From Pseudisothecium myosuroides (taxonomy: Eukaryota > Streptophyta > Bryopsida > Hypnales > Lembophyllaceae): a stretch of DNA of 64,000 nt. Positions 35,518-49,098 of this stretch are shown here, in pieces (the first letter of the stretch is position 1; each line of letters begins with the position of its first letter). A program made the translations under genes and the position numbers. The stretch spans positions 41,817,724 through 41,881,723 of the forward strand of contig OX637287.1 in the NCBI GenBank assembly GCA_951799445.1, read 5' to 3'. The notes below the pieces were generated by a model. That model was not told the DNA's origin and did not search any database. It saw nothing but the letters and a program-made list of their open reading frames with translations.

Positions 35518-36719
35518 AGGTAGGTATACCCAAATGTGCCACTAAACTTAAACTGATATCTTTACTCTATGTACATCTCCAAAATCAAATTATGTACCTA
35601 TATGGAAGAAACCATTTTAGAACCAAACTTTATTCCTTAACCCCTAAAGTTCCATGACTATGTTTTCACCGAAAACACTCAAAAATTGCCATTTTTGGTA
35701 CAAGTACCAAATTTTTGAAAAAAAAACTTTTTTGACACATGTAACCATTGGATCTTATAGTAAACTAGTTTTAGAAGATGTGGAAAAAATTTCAGAATTT
35801 TCCACCATGAGGATTGGAAGATATTAGCATTTGAATTGGCAAAAATCCATTTTTTGTTCCTGGGAAAAACAGGGCAGCTGCACATCACAAGGTCACATTT
35901 GTATGAAAAAATGTCCAAAATGGTGGTGCTTCTTTGAATTATTTTTCCTAAACAAGTTGGCTACATGCTTAAAAATTTTCAAATCATTTGGAATTGTACA
36001 ACATATACAAAAAAAATAGTAAGTAGAAAGAAGTAGAGAATGATCCAAAATACGAAATTGTTAAGAATTTAATTATGGAATTGAAAAATGTCAATCCCAA
36101 TGGTTGTAATGTTGTAATAAACAACCTAAATCCTATGATTTTTTTTTTTCAAAAAATATTAAAAATTGAGTTAAATAAACAACTTCAAAGTTTATTTTAG
36201 AGTAGAGAATCCGTAACTGCTCATAAACTAAAAAACCTCATAACTTTTTACTCATTGGTCAAAATGGAAGGATTTAAAGCTTCCCACATATATATATAAC
36301 TCTAGGAAAACCAATTTCAAATTTTTATTTTTGAAAAAAGTGATTTTTCAGATCTGCCCGGACTGCCCGCTCGGTGAAAAAAGTAACATATTAGGCCATA
36401 ACTTTTGACTCCTATTTCGAAATGTCATGAAATTTAGTGCACATGAAAGATATTCCTTGTCCCCACCTTCTATTAAAATTTCAGCTTAAAATATGAAAAT
36501 CTCTAGTCACACGCACCTACTCAAAATCGCTATGTTGCTAAAAATAGCAAGCTGGTCCTTTAGGGGTTAATAACTTTTGCATACAATATCCAACTGCCAC
36601 GTTCTCTGGTGCGTTGGAACCTCCTTTCACTTGCCAACAAGAATGTATGAAAATTTGACCAATGTAATAATAGTAACTAGACTCAGTAGCAAAAAGTGGC
36701 GCTTTGGGGGTACCCACCT
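35518..36719. mobile_element. TIR element (AGGTGGGTACCCC-type ends) with a nested TTAA element
   Basis: The ends AGGTAGGTATACCCAAATG and, reverse-complemented, AGGTGGGTACCCCCAAAGC are bounded by TA (35516-35517, 36720-36721). The body without the nested 930-bp element is about 270 bp. A related sequence without that insert lies at about 44651-44830. Confidence 0.6.
35637..36570. mobile_element. TTAA-flanked non-autonomous element, piggyBac-like (934 bp), nested
   Basis: TTAA + CCCCTAAAG ... CTTTAGGGG + TTAA. Strong similarity to the copies at 18458-19267 and, inverted, 48173-49098. Inserted within the TIR element 35518-36719. No coding capacity. Confidence 0.8.
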
Positions 36720-36721
36720 TA

Positions 36722-38239
36722 CAATGTTGGGGTTACAAAGAATTGCTTATCCTTGATGAAGCATCACAGCAAGGAAATTATAACCTAGTGTAACACTCTT
36801 CAGAGAGTTTGTGGAATGAGTTCCATGGGGCCACAAACAGCCTATTTTTCTATAGAAAGAAGCAAGGAAAGTTTTACATTTGTCACCCAATTGTTGGATT
36901 CACGTTTATTCCTCATTTCATGCAGCGTATGTCATTTGATAACCCACAGTGCGTAAGATTCTGCATGGTACGGTCTGTGGCTCCCACTTGAAATGAATGC
37001 GAGCTGTACATTTTAGGGGCCATTCTAGGAAATCAGCAAACTACATCATATTTATAACTCAATATTGTCGTTATTTCCAAGGTTCCCTGCTTGAGATTGT
37101 GCTGCTTGTTGCATAACCGATGTACAGAAACATTCTTGAATACACCGACCATGCACGATTCCTTGCTATATCAAGAATATACGGCCTTCCACTATTGCCG
37201 ATTCATGACTTCAAGTGGCAACTTGATATCTTAGAGTACGAAAACTCGAAGAATTCAACCGATTCTATCACTTTGTGGAGAGGAATATTCTTTGAACAAT
37301 GCCATTGTTGAAACGTTCTTCAAAAACGTTAGAAAGGTATAACATAAACAATATCGCTCATTAGGATTTTGAAAGATCATTACAATAGGATTTCTAAAGT
37401 TGCTTGTGTGAGAGTTTGTCATCATTCATTTGTTTGTTTTTTGAGCAAGTATTCACTCAAATGGCAATTTATTCCCCCTTTCAAAGTTGTTGAAGTCATA
37501 AACTTCCTATAAAAATTTTGGATGGCATTTTTTTTTAATCATTGATACACAAGTTGTTTTTCCATTTTTATATGTTTAATCGATGTCCGTGAAAGTAAAT
37601 AGTTTCATCAGTTTTTGCATCAATTGCTAAAAATAAATGAGATAAAAACCTTGGTCATGATTTCTAATGCTTTTCATGTGGTCCTACTTTCAATGATCTT
37701 CACTAAAATTAGATGTTTTATTCCTCTTCAAGTAAAATTATAGTTCTACATAACAATTGGTTCTACAAAATAACTCCTACATATTTGGAGGAGCCACAGC
37801 TGAAGAAGTCTTTCATGCATTGTTCTCCGAACTTGAGGAAAATCTAGACGTAGAAGGTCCCAATTTGACTTCCGTCACATTTCTTCCCCAAATTCACTTG
37901 AGATTTCTTACTTAGCTTCTAGGGCAAGTATTACTTCACCAAACTCGCTGAAACAATGTTAAACACTCTCCAAATGGAGAATTTCGTTAAAATGATAGTA
38001 TTCTATGTGTCATTTTTTCCTTTTTCCTTCTTTGGTTCTAAAGTCTAGGACTGATATAAATTTCAGACTGTACAAAATTTGTGGAATATCGCCATTTAAA
38101 AAAAATTGGTTCTAACTAACTGTCACTTCCCCTATTGTTTTTGTAGATCTGTACAAACCTCCAACTTGTAACTTTCTATGAAAACTGACATTATCCTATA
38201 CAAAGATCAAATTCGACAGAAATTAAGTCAATTTTGCGA
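36722..38239. other. Intergenic; slightly GC-richer patch at 36780-37340
   Basis: Short frames at about 36809-36991 and 37120-37311 (+) have no recognised similarity. No splice-linked gene model could be supported. Confidence 0.35.
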
Positions 38240-39166
38240 TTAATCCCTAAAGGCCCAAGGCATTTTCTGGCTCCAAAACCACTGAAAACTGCCATTTCTA
38301 CTGCGATCACTCCCTAAACCAAAAAAACTTTTTTTTAGAATCTAACCGTAGGATCTTGTACTTCACTTGTCTCAAATCATGTGGTAAAAATTTCATGAAG
38401 TTTGACCATACGGATTGGAAGATATTAGCGTTTGAAGTTGGAAAAAGAAGTTTTTTTGAACTCTGGATTGCACTTTCAGATGACTTTGACAGCCATTTGT
38501 GGATGTTTTTTGCACTACACACCATAAAGTTAAAATTTTTTATGTTGAACATTTGAGTTGAGAGTCGGGGAAAAAAATTTCAGAATGTCAAAACTTGATT
38601 TTTACATATAAAAAAATTGTTAAGTAGAAGTAGGTCCAAAATTGAATAAAACACTAAATCTTCAATAGCTCTTAGATGGAATTAAAAAACCATAATCCCA
38701 ATGGTGGGATTGTTCTTGCAAACAAACTTAACCTTTTCAAAAAAAAATTTGAAAATTTTTGAAAATTGCATTCAAAAATGAATTTTATAAGTTGTTTTTA
38801 GAAGAAGACACTTAGATTGCCCGAAAAACAAGATTGTCCATAACTTTCTCATTTTGAGTCCAATTAGAATGAATCAAAGCTTCAAATATAGACAAAAACA
38901 TGATCTTTGAGAAAAAAAATCAAAAAAAAAAAATTAAAGTTTTTAAAGTTTTTTTTTCCTGCCCGACGAACTGCTTTTTTGACTTCGGGCAGCATAACTT
39001 TTTTTCCCGGGCACTGATTGAAAAAAAAAATTATATTTTTGGAAAGCTAATGTGATTTCCTATCTTCAAAAAAAGTTTCAAAAAATCAGGTCGAAATTTC
39101 AGGTGACACAAGCCTGCCCGAAATTCCAAGTGTCCCCCGAGGGGACTTTGGGCCTTTAGGAGTTAA
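38240..39166. mobile_element. TTAA-flanked non-autonomous element, piggyBac-like (927 bp), divergent
   Basis: TTAA at both ends, termini TCCCTAAAGGCCCA and, reverse-complemented, CTCCTAAAGGCCCA. The interior shows the family's recurring blocks (TTGGAAGATATTAGCGTTTG, runs of A/T, 'GCCCG' motifs) but is clearly divergent. No ORF. Confidence 0.7.
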
Positions 39167-40191
39167 AAGTGCCACATGTCATCTTGTGAATGGTCTGAGG
39201 TGAATGGACCCCTGATAATATGATGTGGAAATTCAATTTCGGCACTCAGGTGCCAAATCAGACCTTTACATAAGGTATTGTGAAAACAGCTCCCTTCTAA
39301 TTGACTTGTACCGTGCAGCGATGGCGATGCCGTGTCAAGCCACTGTCTCGGTAACTGGGCTGCGCGGAGGATATACCTTGTCAGTCATAAGGCAATAAGG
39401 CCTCCCATCTACCATCTACAGTGCACAGCTACACTACCTCCCAAACATTCTCCCAAACGTATACTAATAATCGGAAACACAGAATCCCACACATATTTGA
39501 TCTTAAGCACAGATTCTTAAGCACATACTCTCAATGGTATCTGGGCAATGGTATCTGGGCAGGACGGCAGATCTAACTTATCCTGTGTTTGCACCCAACG
39601 ACGGAAGCGGTGACTTCAGCTATCTGAAATTAGTTACTTGTCTGGCCTCACTGCCAAAATAGAGCCCTACTATCACCTCAAAAGCGGCAGACAACGCCTG
39701 ACAATGCAGGGATTGCCGGTATAAAGCTTGTCACTTGCAGTGAGAGTCAAAAAAAATTAAATTTAGTAGCTCTGGCTAACTTAAATTAGTTACTGAGAGT
39801 CAGCACTCATTGCCAAAGTAAGAGTGTGGCTTGAGCTTCGTGAAATTTTAGCTACTGGGCAATGAAATTCCGTTTCATTTGTGTAAAAAGAACAAAAAAA
39901 AATTTAGCTAATGGGTGCTTTCACTGGCAAAGTCGGTAATGGCTCTTCATTTGCTTGAGACAAAATGATACTCCGTAAAAAATATTGGCTTTCGCTAAGC
40001 GACATTTAATACCGGGAGTCCCGAGGGGAGTCCTCATTGCCGAAGGTTCAAATTGTAATATCAGATTATCAGCTAGCAAATTGGTGTTCATTCCAGTAAC
40101 TATCTTGCACTGCATTAACGTTCATTTCTGACCTTAACTCCAAATTTTGAAGAAGTCATTTATCAATGCTTTTCATTGCTGAAAGTTTGTC
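39167..40191. other. Less AT-rich region with short degenerate motifs, no gene seen
   Basis: Contains loosely repeated motifs such as TTAGTTACT..CACT.GCCAAA and a short direct repeat CAATGGTATCTGGG at about 39533-39560. No coding frame recognised. Confidence 0.35.
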
Positions 40192-40440
40192 TGGTTGCAA
40201 ACTCTGATTCCCGGGTCTGATTCCTCGTTTGTTGCCTTGTCTGTGTTGCCGTGTCTAAATGAATCTAACGTTAAAAAACAGTCAGAGAGCTAAAATTATG
40301 GCTAACTGTGGTTTTCATTGCTGGCTGCAAACTCTGATTCCTCGTTGATTGCCTTTGTCTGTACGTGTTGCCGTGTCTAATGAATCTCACGTTAAAAAAT
40401 CATTCAGAGTGCTAAAATTATGGCTAATTGCTTGGTTTAG
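40192..40440. repeat. Direct duplication, two units of about 125 bp
   Basis: Both units contain GCAAACTCTGATTCC, GTGTTGCCGTGTCTAA, ACGTTAAAAAA and GCTAAAATTATGGCTAA in the same order. Non-coding. Confidence 0.65.
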
Positions 40441-42109
40441 GACTGGAGGACTGTAATGCCAGGCATAAAAATTTTGGATCTCCCTTTGAATGTCTGTTAT
40501 GCATACTGTATTTCTCTTCTGTTCTCACAGATTTCATTTCTGGAATCTTCGAAAACACAGCCAGGTTTGCATTGTCGATGTTTCATTTGACAACTGCCGG
40601 CCTCCGACTATATGTTCAGCACATCAACAGACGTTACAAATTAAGAAAGCACTCTAAACCTCTTCCATGCTGTCGATGATGAAAGCCAAGCCAATCCATA
40701 TATATGAGCCCAATCAATCATTGGAGTGCAGCCAACATAACCAGGAAACGGGTAGAAGGCAGAGTTGCTAGCAAGAGGATTAATTAGTGCAAGATATCAA
40801 ACTCATGCATAACAGTCTAAAGCGGGCATCTTGAAAGAGACTGAAATTACGAACTACACAACCAGACAACCGCGCAAACAGCAAGCAAGTTAGTGGATAT
40901 GATGACAATTTGATCAGCAAGCAAATTAGTGAATATGATGACAATTTGATTGCATCCGTATACAGCATACATTCAGATTTGATTTTTCTGTTGATTGAAG
41001 GGCTAACTACGAAGTGAAGAGTAATAAATTAGAACCCTCTTCTCTTCTGACATCTGATAGAGTGGTACATGCATGTTAGCTCGGACCTGACACCTCCTGA
41101 ATGACTAATATGTAAGGGAAGTTCAAAGGTTTCAAAGCAGTTCAGACTCTACAAGCGTCCTGTAGAACATATTGAATTCTTCAATGGGCCGACAGCAAAC
41201 ATTTCACGGAAGCTGTCAGAGTCTCATACCATTCCAACTTCAAAAATTCATAACAAATTCCACAAGAGTCCAAAATACAGGAATAAGAATGGACCGAATC
41301 CGGGTTCCATTTAGCTTTCGAGAAAAAAATTCTGCAAACCTTCTAAAATGCTCAATCTCCTACCTTACTATATCTCCAAAGATTAAGAACAATGTCACTG
41401 GGATCAATATTCATGCATGAGTCCTCTACACTCCGGATGATCGATATTGTCACATCTTAGCAAAATTCTCCCATCTCGTCTTTCAGAACGTCATGACCAA
41501 CTTGGAATTGGCGGAGTAAATCTTCAACATACAAGGACTCGCATTCTATGCTGTCCCACGTGGCGGTTGAGAGCACAACACAGCATGTGGGGTCAGCAGA
41601 GGATGCAACACCTTGGACATTGCATAGTGCTTCATCCTTAACTTGCCGATGCTGAATTGCTTGCCACCAGTCGATAAGCATCTCCCCAAGTACAGTAGTC
41701 AGAACTAATTACAACTTTGCTCAATTTTATTTAAGCTTAATTCACTTGGAACCGACTGGGCTGAGTAGTACAGTCTACATGTCTCATAACCTGGGTCTCG
41801 ATAACTAGTTCTAGCCCAGACAGTCAACTGGTACTCAGCTACTAGACTAATGGTGACGATGGAATTCATAAACTTTGCAGGTTCTTCAGAGACGAAGAAA
41901 CCTGATGCAAGCTACAAGCTAATTGCACCCGATTACCGTTAATTAAAGTGTACCACAGGATTAAGAACCACTGGTAAGTGCCGAGGAATGAAGTTTGCTT
42001 AACAACACAGTTAATTAGAAGAGGCATCCGGCCTGTACGCCAGGAGGGTGCTTATCTAGCAATTCTTAATTAAAGCTTCTCATTCTACTGAGACTAACAC
42101 CAGTCTAAT
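40441..42109. other. Less AT-rich intergenic region, no recognised gene
   Basis: A frame at 40428-40679 (+) is 83 codons long without a known domain. The rest has no convincing coding signal. It could hold untranslated or non-coding transcripts, but nothing in the sequence proves it. Confidence 0.35.
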
Positions 42110-42720
42110 TCACTCTAATGAATGACTACTAGTATTAATGAATGAATACTAGTATCAAACAAGAGAGGACTCAAGCTCTGGTTCTTCTTAGGAACAGGCG
42201 CACACTAAGAGTCTGAGTCTGTTCGTTCAAAGCCTCACATCGAAGTCCACAAGACAGTGCGAGTGACCGACGAACTACATACCCTCGTTAGACGAAAGAC
42301 TCCCTGAGTGACCAATCATTCTAGTGCCACTTATAGGAGTCCAATTCACTCCCATGAATGACTACTAGTATCATAGAAGAGATCTAGAAATAACTCTAGT
42401 TCTTTGTTGGAACCAACATGCATTAAGAGTCTTTTCTAGCATAATCAAAGTCCACACGACAATGAGAGTGTCGCACGAACTACATACCCTTGTTAGAGGA
42501 CACTGACCACGAGTATCATGAACAACCAATTGCAAAAACTCAGTTGGAACTTGAATCCCAACACAAACGGTACATAACCTTGTTAGGTGTCATGAAGAAC
42601 AAAAACTCAGTTGAAACTTGATTCCCAACGCAAAGCACATACCCTCGTTAGAGGAAAGACTCCAAGAAGGACTCACGCGTCTCATCGACAACCAAAACTC
42701 AACTGAAACTTGAATCCCGA
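42110..42720. repeat. Degenerate tandem repeats
   Basis: CATGAATGACTACTAGTAT-type blocks (about 42118, 42352) and ACATACCCTCGTTAGA-type blocks (about 42280, 42484, 42570, 42645) recur at 100-240 bp spacing with variable sequence between. Non-coding. Confidence 0.5.
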
Positions 42721-44228
42721 TCCGAAATTCGCGAGTTTCGCAGAACCTCAACAAGCAGCCCAGTAAGTGTCTCCAGATTGAGGTTGCGGCAGTGGAAGAA
42801 GAACCAGCTAGAGCAGGAAGAAGGGAGGAGATGCTGAGGAGAATGGTGATGAGCTTGGGAATTTAAGGCTGAGAGCATGAGGGCACAACAGACTGAGTCC
42901 TCAAGGCTGGCCCTCCTTCCAGCCCTTTTTCTTTGCCTGGGCAGGCCGGTATTATTATTTTTTTAAATTATTTTTGGTTTTCTAGTTGCAAAAGAAAAGT
43001 TCTGTTTTTTTTTATTCTTACTTCATGCGGGATTTCATGGCTTTAGGGAGGTCTCATTCAGTTTCACTCTCTGGAGTGCCTTCTGACTGGGCCTTCATTT
43101 TGCTTTTTCCCAAGCACGGGGTGGAGTAAAAGTTTTGTTGATTGTCTTATCGGTTTGAGCTTGAGTGAGAGCGCTTTGTGCTCCATCACACTTCTATCCA
43201 AAAGCTTGGGACACTGGAATAATTACAGTAAAGTTTGTTGTTAAGAAGAAGCTACAAGCTAGCCGGAGTCACTCCAGTGTGAAAGAATAAAGTGAATTGC
43301 TCAACTGTCTAAGGTATGCACACAGCACACCTGTAATAGCCGCTAATACCAACCGAGTATAGTTTTCATTAAACATAAATCATTTTAATTGAATCTTATT
43401 GGGAACTGAAAGACAATTCCAATGCTCTTTAGCATGCATTATTTCAATATCGTATGAATAAATCCAGAATTTTCAAAGTATTGTCTCTAAATGCACCAAA
43501 AAAACAAACAGTGGTAGGCTTTCTTAGACTCTCATGTTTTGATTGTGCACATTTTGTGTAATCAATATCTACTTGTTTAGGTTTTGTAATGCTTGCTGGT
43601 TCAAATGGGCATCTCATTTGGGCATTGTTGATTATAGGTGTACACACCTTTGGTCTCATTGACCTTTGAAAGCGAATGATATCATGATCCGTATTGTCAA
43701 AAAAGAAGTAGTTCCTATCCTACCACCAAGTAGTTATTAAAGTCTACCTACTATATACTCCCTTGTAGCTTTGTTATGAGCTTTTTAGGTACTTCTTTAA
43801 TGGAAGGCATCAAATTTTGGGGTACCTACCTTAAATGTGATTAATAAGCATATATTTTTTAATTTCTTTTCTCAAATTCTAAATTCAATTCTTCAAAATA
43901 ATTTTTTTTTAATTCAAAATTTATAGTGCAAAAATTTTAATTTAAGAAGATTCAAAGTCAAAAAATCTAGTTAATCAAGGTGCAAGAGAAAATATTTTCT
44001 TCACTTGAAACACAAATATCTTGCAATCTACATGGTCAAAATTTCTAAAATTTTGTTTCAAAAAAAAAAAAAAAAATTCTAAAATTTCTACAAATTCAAT
44101 ACCAATCTAATGCAAGATCCTATGGTTAGATATTTTTTTCCTTAAGTTTTAAAATTTTTGCACCTTGCAAATAGAAATGACAGTTTTTAGTGTTAATGGA
44201 CGAAAAAAAGGCCTTGGTCCATTAGGGA
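42721..44228. other. Intergenic, AT-rich towards the right, no gene seen
   Basis: The last 400 bp (about 43830-44228) resemble the right part of the TTAA family in reverse orientation, without a visible left end. It ends ATTAGGGATTAA at about 44232. Confidence 0.35.
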
Positions 44229-44383
44229 TTAACCTTGAAATGATGAGACCTATCACTAAAGTGCTTTGCCTAAAGTCATCTGATTTTTGGACCAATATGT
44301 GCATTCTTCAATTCTACAATAATCTTAAAAATCATCCATTGGCCATTTGGCCACTTTTGGTCTCAACATCTTTTCAGGATTAA
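44229..44383. mobile_element. 155-bp TTAA-bounded short element
   Basis: TTAACCTTGAAA at the left and CAGGATTAA at the right. The body shares ordered blocks (GACCTATCAC, CAAAG/GTGCTT, ATCTGATTTTTGGA.CAATA) with the copies at 51280-51436 and 51665-51812. Confidence 0.5.
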
Positions 44384-45340
44384 CCCCCAAATCACTAATA
44401 CTAGTATAAACTTTGGCCATGTAGACTATGGAAATGATCCACAAGAAAATCCACATGATAAACTTGAGTACTAGTGGATCTTTTTGTGGTCATTTTCCTA
44501 GTATTTACGGCCCAAGTTTCCACTAGTGTTGAAGAGACTGTATTTTGTTATTTTTGAAAATTTGGGAAGCAATGATAGTATCAAATTCTTGATGAACATG
44601 CTCAAAAAAGTATGATGGTAGATAAACACATAAAATAACTCACATTTAATCACATCTAAAGTGGGTACCCCAAATGCGTCACTGATTCAAAGTGGAAGAA
44701 ACGATTTTAGAACATCTACCAAAACAAACTTTGACCCTTCCTAACTTTTGCATACGGTATCCAATGGTCGCATTCTTTGGTGCATTAGAACCTCCTTTCA
44801 CTTGCCAACAAGAAAAATATAATTATACAACCAAACAGTTATTAACCTCTCCAAACAATCGTGCTACAGTCGACCTCTTTTCAACATGTGCACATTGCAG
44901 CAATGAACAAAAGCAGGGTCACAGTTTTTTCTTTTTTTTCTTGAAACACATGGACAATTTCCATTGGGTCACAGCGAGTTTTTTCTAGTACAGAACTTGA
45001 GTTGGGTTTGATGGTTTGCTTTTTTTTTATAGTGGATTTTATTGGAAAGTGACTCTTTTTGAGAATTATCCAAATCTACGTGGGATTGCAGAAGCAGCAA
45101 GTCATCATTCAGGAAGTGCCCCGAAACGCGCGCGCCTGCTCCATTGATTTCAAGGCCGGGATGGATAACTTCCATGCTTTGATTTGGATGCAGAAAAATC
45201 ATTTCCGTACGAAGAATACTGATGGATGGACTAGATCTGTTGCTCAGTAACTTGAAGCTCTCAAAAACTTAGTAATAACTTAAGCTCTCAACAACATTGG
45301 CAATCGGTGGCATGTAGGTAGGCCGCTCACAGAGACTGGA
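44384..45340. other. Intergenic with a relative of the TIR element at 35518-36719
   Basis: At about 44651-44830: AAAGTGGGTACCCCAAATGCG, then GGAAGAAACGATTTTAGAAC and TAACTTTTGCATACGGTATCC. This parallels the sequence around the nested TTAA element at 35.6 kb but without that insert. No gene seen. Confidence 0.5.
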
Positions 45341-45760
45341 TCCGGACCGCAGGATAGAGATTGTTGGCTTGTTCAAATCGGAGCAGTTCAGACGGGATAG
45401 GGATCGATCGGTGGACGATAAGAAGTTAGAACTGAAGAAGAAGAATTACAATCGGCTCTTTGCGGCCACTGTGAATCACATCGTGAGAAGAAGAACTGAA
45501 TTCTACTCCCTTTAAGTATGAGTTGACGTAAGATTGGCTAGAACTGAAGAACTGAATTCTACTCCTTTTACAGGTTGGCGTGAATCAAGATTGGTTTGAA
45601 GAACAAAAAGAATTCTACTCTGTCCTATGGGGTGACGTGAATCTAGACGATGCCTTTGTTCAAGATCCTACACCAAAATTCTACTCCGTCCTTATGTGGC
45701 GTGACGTGAATCACGTTGTCTTTGTTCAAGATCCTATACCAAAAAATAAGTATTTCTGAT
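45341..45760. repeat. Degenerate tandem repeats with GAATTCTACTCC motif
   Basis: AATTCTACTCC/TGT recurs at about 45498, 45560, 45609 and 45678, and TTGTTCAAGATCCTA twice (45657, 45724), each followed by GACGTGAATC-like blocks. Non-coding. Confidence 0.5.
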
Positions 45761-48172
45761 AAGTACATTTGAGAATATATTGGCAGCTTTCATGAAGTGT
45801 ACATTGACAACTAAAAGTTTTAGCTATCAAAGTTCACTGGTGACTGGTGAGTGCTTGGATTTCAGTGACAAATCTTCATGATGGATACAGTATGCAAGGG
45901 TGCTTGCACACTTAGGTAAACTTGCCAATCACCACACTGAAAAGATTCAAATCCTTCTCTACATAAATATCAAAGACTTGCATGTTTTGAAATTTGGCAT
46001 GATTACTAAATGTCATGTTAAGATTCACCTTGAAAAAACAAAATACAAAAAGATTTCTTCCTATAAATTTTATTGCAATTTAGAGGCAATGAAACTAAAA
46101 CCTAGTTAAAAATTCCTTGCAACTCTTCACCGCATAGTGTGCAGTCATTGGGTGGTGATACAAAATTTTGTTTCCATCCTGCAATTGAATTGATAGTTGA
46201 ATCGTATGGTTATTGTATGGTAAATGGAAACAGTTGTTGTTTGGTTTTTGGATTTGTATGGTCATTGGCAAAGTTACTCTACACAAGGGTTTTTTTTTGT
46301 CACAGTGCACTACTAGGTGGTATTTTGATAAACTTGAAAAATGTCCATAGTAAATGCAAATTGAGAAAGGAATACTACCTAGAACCACTTGACCACCCTA
46401 AAAGAAAAACATTTAAAAAATATCCAGGTGCTCAAAATTGAGAAATTTCCACTCAAAGAATGCTTCATCACCGTGCATGAGTGTATCATGCACAGTCACT
46501 AAATTTTGAGATATCATTGAAAACTATTGAAATAGTTTTCAATTTTTATATTTGTTTTGTTTATTTTTACATTTAATATAGTTATTTTACAATTGCAAGG
46601 ATTGTAAGGATTGTATTTTTATGTTCATACTATTTTAGGAATTTAGACATTTCTATTATTGGCTTCGAAAGTTCAAAACCTTAAAATTGAATTTTGAGGG
46701 CTTGAAATTTTTTATTTTTTTATTTTTGTTTTATAAATGTGCATTTTATATAGATTGTGAGAGTAAATTTGTCTTTAATTTTTTTTTGAAGGTCATGAAT
46801 TATCTATGGCAAAAAGGGGTAGATATGATAGTATTTTTTTGTACAAATATTAAAATTTTGATGCAAAACTAGTGCAAACTGAGCAATCCTAAGCACCTCG
46901 AGTGCATGATAGGACTTTGCACATCATAATATCCAATTAACCGCTAATAAGCCTCATTTATACTTAGACCCTTTTATCAATCATCCATAAGTATGTAGAT
47001 TATTATAATATAGTTTTCAATTTAACATTTGTGAGGTGAAGATTTTCATTATCCTTTTCTACAAATATTCTAAAATTCAGAGAGCTCAAATAAGTTTCAT
47101 CTCAAACACTAACTTTATGGGCAATTTCGTTAAAATGGCGATATTTTTTTTAAATGGCATGAAAACAGTTCAGAACGGCCACCCTGAAATCTATACCTAT
47201 CCTAGATGGTTCAAAACAATTGTCCTGAAATCTATACCAGTCCTAGATGGTGAAAATGGCACACCGTCAAAGTGGCACTTGGAATACCGCCATTTTAACA
47301 AAATTGTCCATCTTTTTCTTTAACCCCTAAAGTTCTACAATGCTTTAAGGCCCAAATTTGCTTCAAAATACTCATAACCAAAAGCAAGGCTATGATATTC
47401 ATCTACATTTATTCTCTAATAAATTCAATTGTAGGATCTTTTAGTTAACTTGTCCAAGACTCCAAGTACATCTCTAGAAAATTTTAGATTGAAACCTGCC
47501 ACCAATTATAAGGTTAGTATGCCTAAACTTCAAAAAATAGGCCCTAGAGAAAAAAAACACGGCCTCTAGAAGGTCGTTCCTTAACCTTCCAAAGACCCCA
47601 AAGATTGCCCTTTTTTTTGCTTAAGAATTATTTTCCCTCTATTCCCGCTTATGTGAGGTCGCGATGTCAAATGCTTGGTAGTGGTTTAAAATACAAATAC
47701 AAAGTACTAAAACATCAAGATTAAGGTACTCTAATGCACCTTAACCCTGATTATTTAATATTTTGTATTTGGATGCACCTTGCATTCAAACCAAATTGTG
47801 CAAAAAAAAAAAGTCCAAAAATAATCCAATGACCATCTACCACCAAAAAAAAAATTTAGTGGCAATGTGAAGGACTAACTTCATTGACATTTGATGAAAA
47901 TGAAGGGTGAAGAGGTTGCATTTGTAGAAAATTAGATTGTCTATCATAAATCCACAAAGGCTAATGGGATAAGTTGAAAATAGTACACTCATTGTCAAAT
48001 GAATGAAGATACACATCCCACATGGGTTGTTAACCTGACCACTACCCTACTTGCATAAAGAGTTCTTCTTCTTATCTTTTGACTCACAAAATTGAATAAG
48101 TAGCTACTGAAGCTAGTAGTCAAAAGCCACTTAATTTGGCATAATTGAACAAATTAAGTCAAATTAATTCAA
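45761..48172. other. AT-rich intergenic DNA, no gene seen
   Basis: Contains an isolated left terminus TTAACCCCTAAAGTTC at 47320 whose partner end is not evident before the complete element at 48173. Short frames only. Confidence 0.4.
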
Positions 48173-49098
48173 TTAACCCCTAAAGGACCAATTTGCTATT
48201 TTTAGCAACATAAAAATTTAGGACAGGTACGTGTGATTGGAGATTTTTTTATTTTAGACTGAATTTTTAATAGAAGGAGACAAGGAATATCTTTCATATG
48301 CACTAAATTTCATAACATTTGGAAATAGGAGTAAAACATTATGGCCTAATATGTTGTTGTTTTGTAACTGGGCAGTCTGGGTAGATATTAAAAAATCACT
48401 TTTTTGAAGAAAATAAATTTAAAATTGATTTTCTAGATTTACATATACGCGGAAAGCTTTTAATTATTCCATTTTGGTCAATGAGTCAAAAGTTATGAGG
48501 AATTTTAGTTTGCGGGTAGTTATGGATTTTTTACTCTAAAATAAACTTTGAAGTCGTTTATCTTACTCAATTTTCAATATTTTTTGAAAAATAAAATCAT
48601 AGGATGTAGATTTTTTATTACAACATTACAACCCTTGGGATTGACATTTTTCAATTCCATAATTAAACTTTTAACAATTTTGTATTTTGAATCATTATCT
48701 ACTTCTTCCTACTTCCTGTTTTTTTCCTATATGTTGTACAATTCCAAATGATTTGAAAATTGTTAAGTATGTAGCCAACTTGTTCAGGAAAAATATTACA
48801 AAGAAGCACCACCATTTTGGACATTTTTTCATAGAAAAGTGAGCTTGTGAAGTGTAGCTGCCCCATTTTTTGCAAGGCCCAAAAAATGATTTGAATGAAT
48901 TTGAATGATTATATCTTGCAATCCATGAAGTGAAAATTTCTGAAATTTTTACCACGAGTTCTCAAATCAGCATACTACAAGATCCAACAGTTACATGTGT
49001 CAAAAAAAGTTTTTTTTCAGAAATTTGGTACTTGTACTAAAAACGGCAATTTTCAAGCGTTTTTGGTGAAAACATAGTCATGGAACTTTAGGGGCTAA
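48173..49098. mobile_element. TTAA-flanked non-autonomous element, piggyBac-like (926 bp), inverted copy
   Basis: TTAA + CCCCTAAAGG at the left, CTTTAGGGG + CTAA (mutated TTAA) at the right. Read in reverse it matches the elements at 18458 and 35637. CAAATTAATT lies on both sides a few bases outside. No ORF. Confidence 0.75.
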
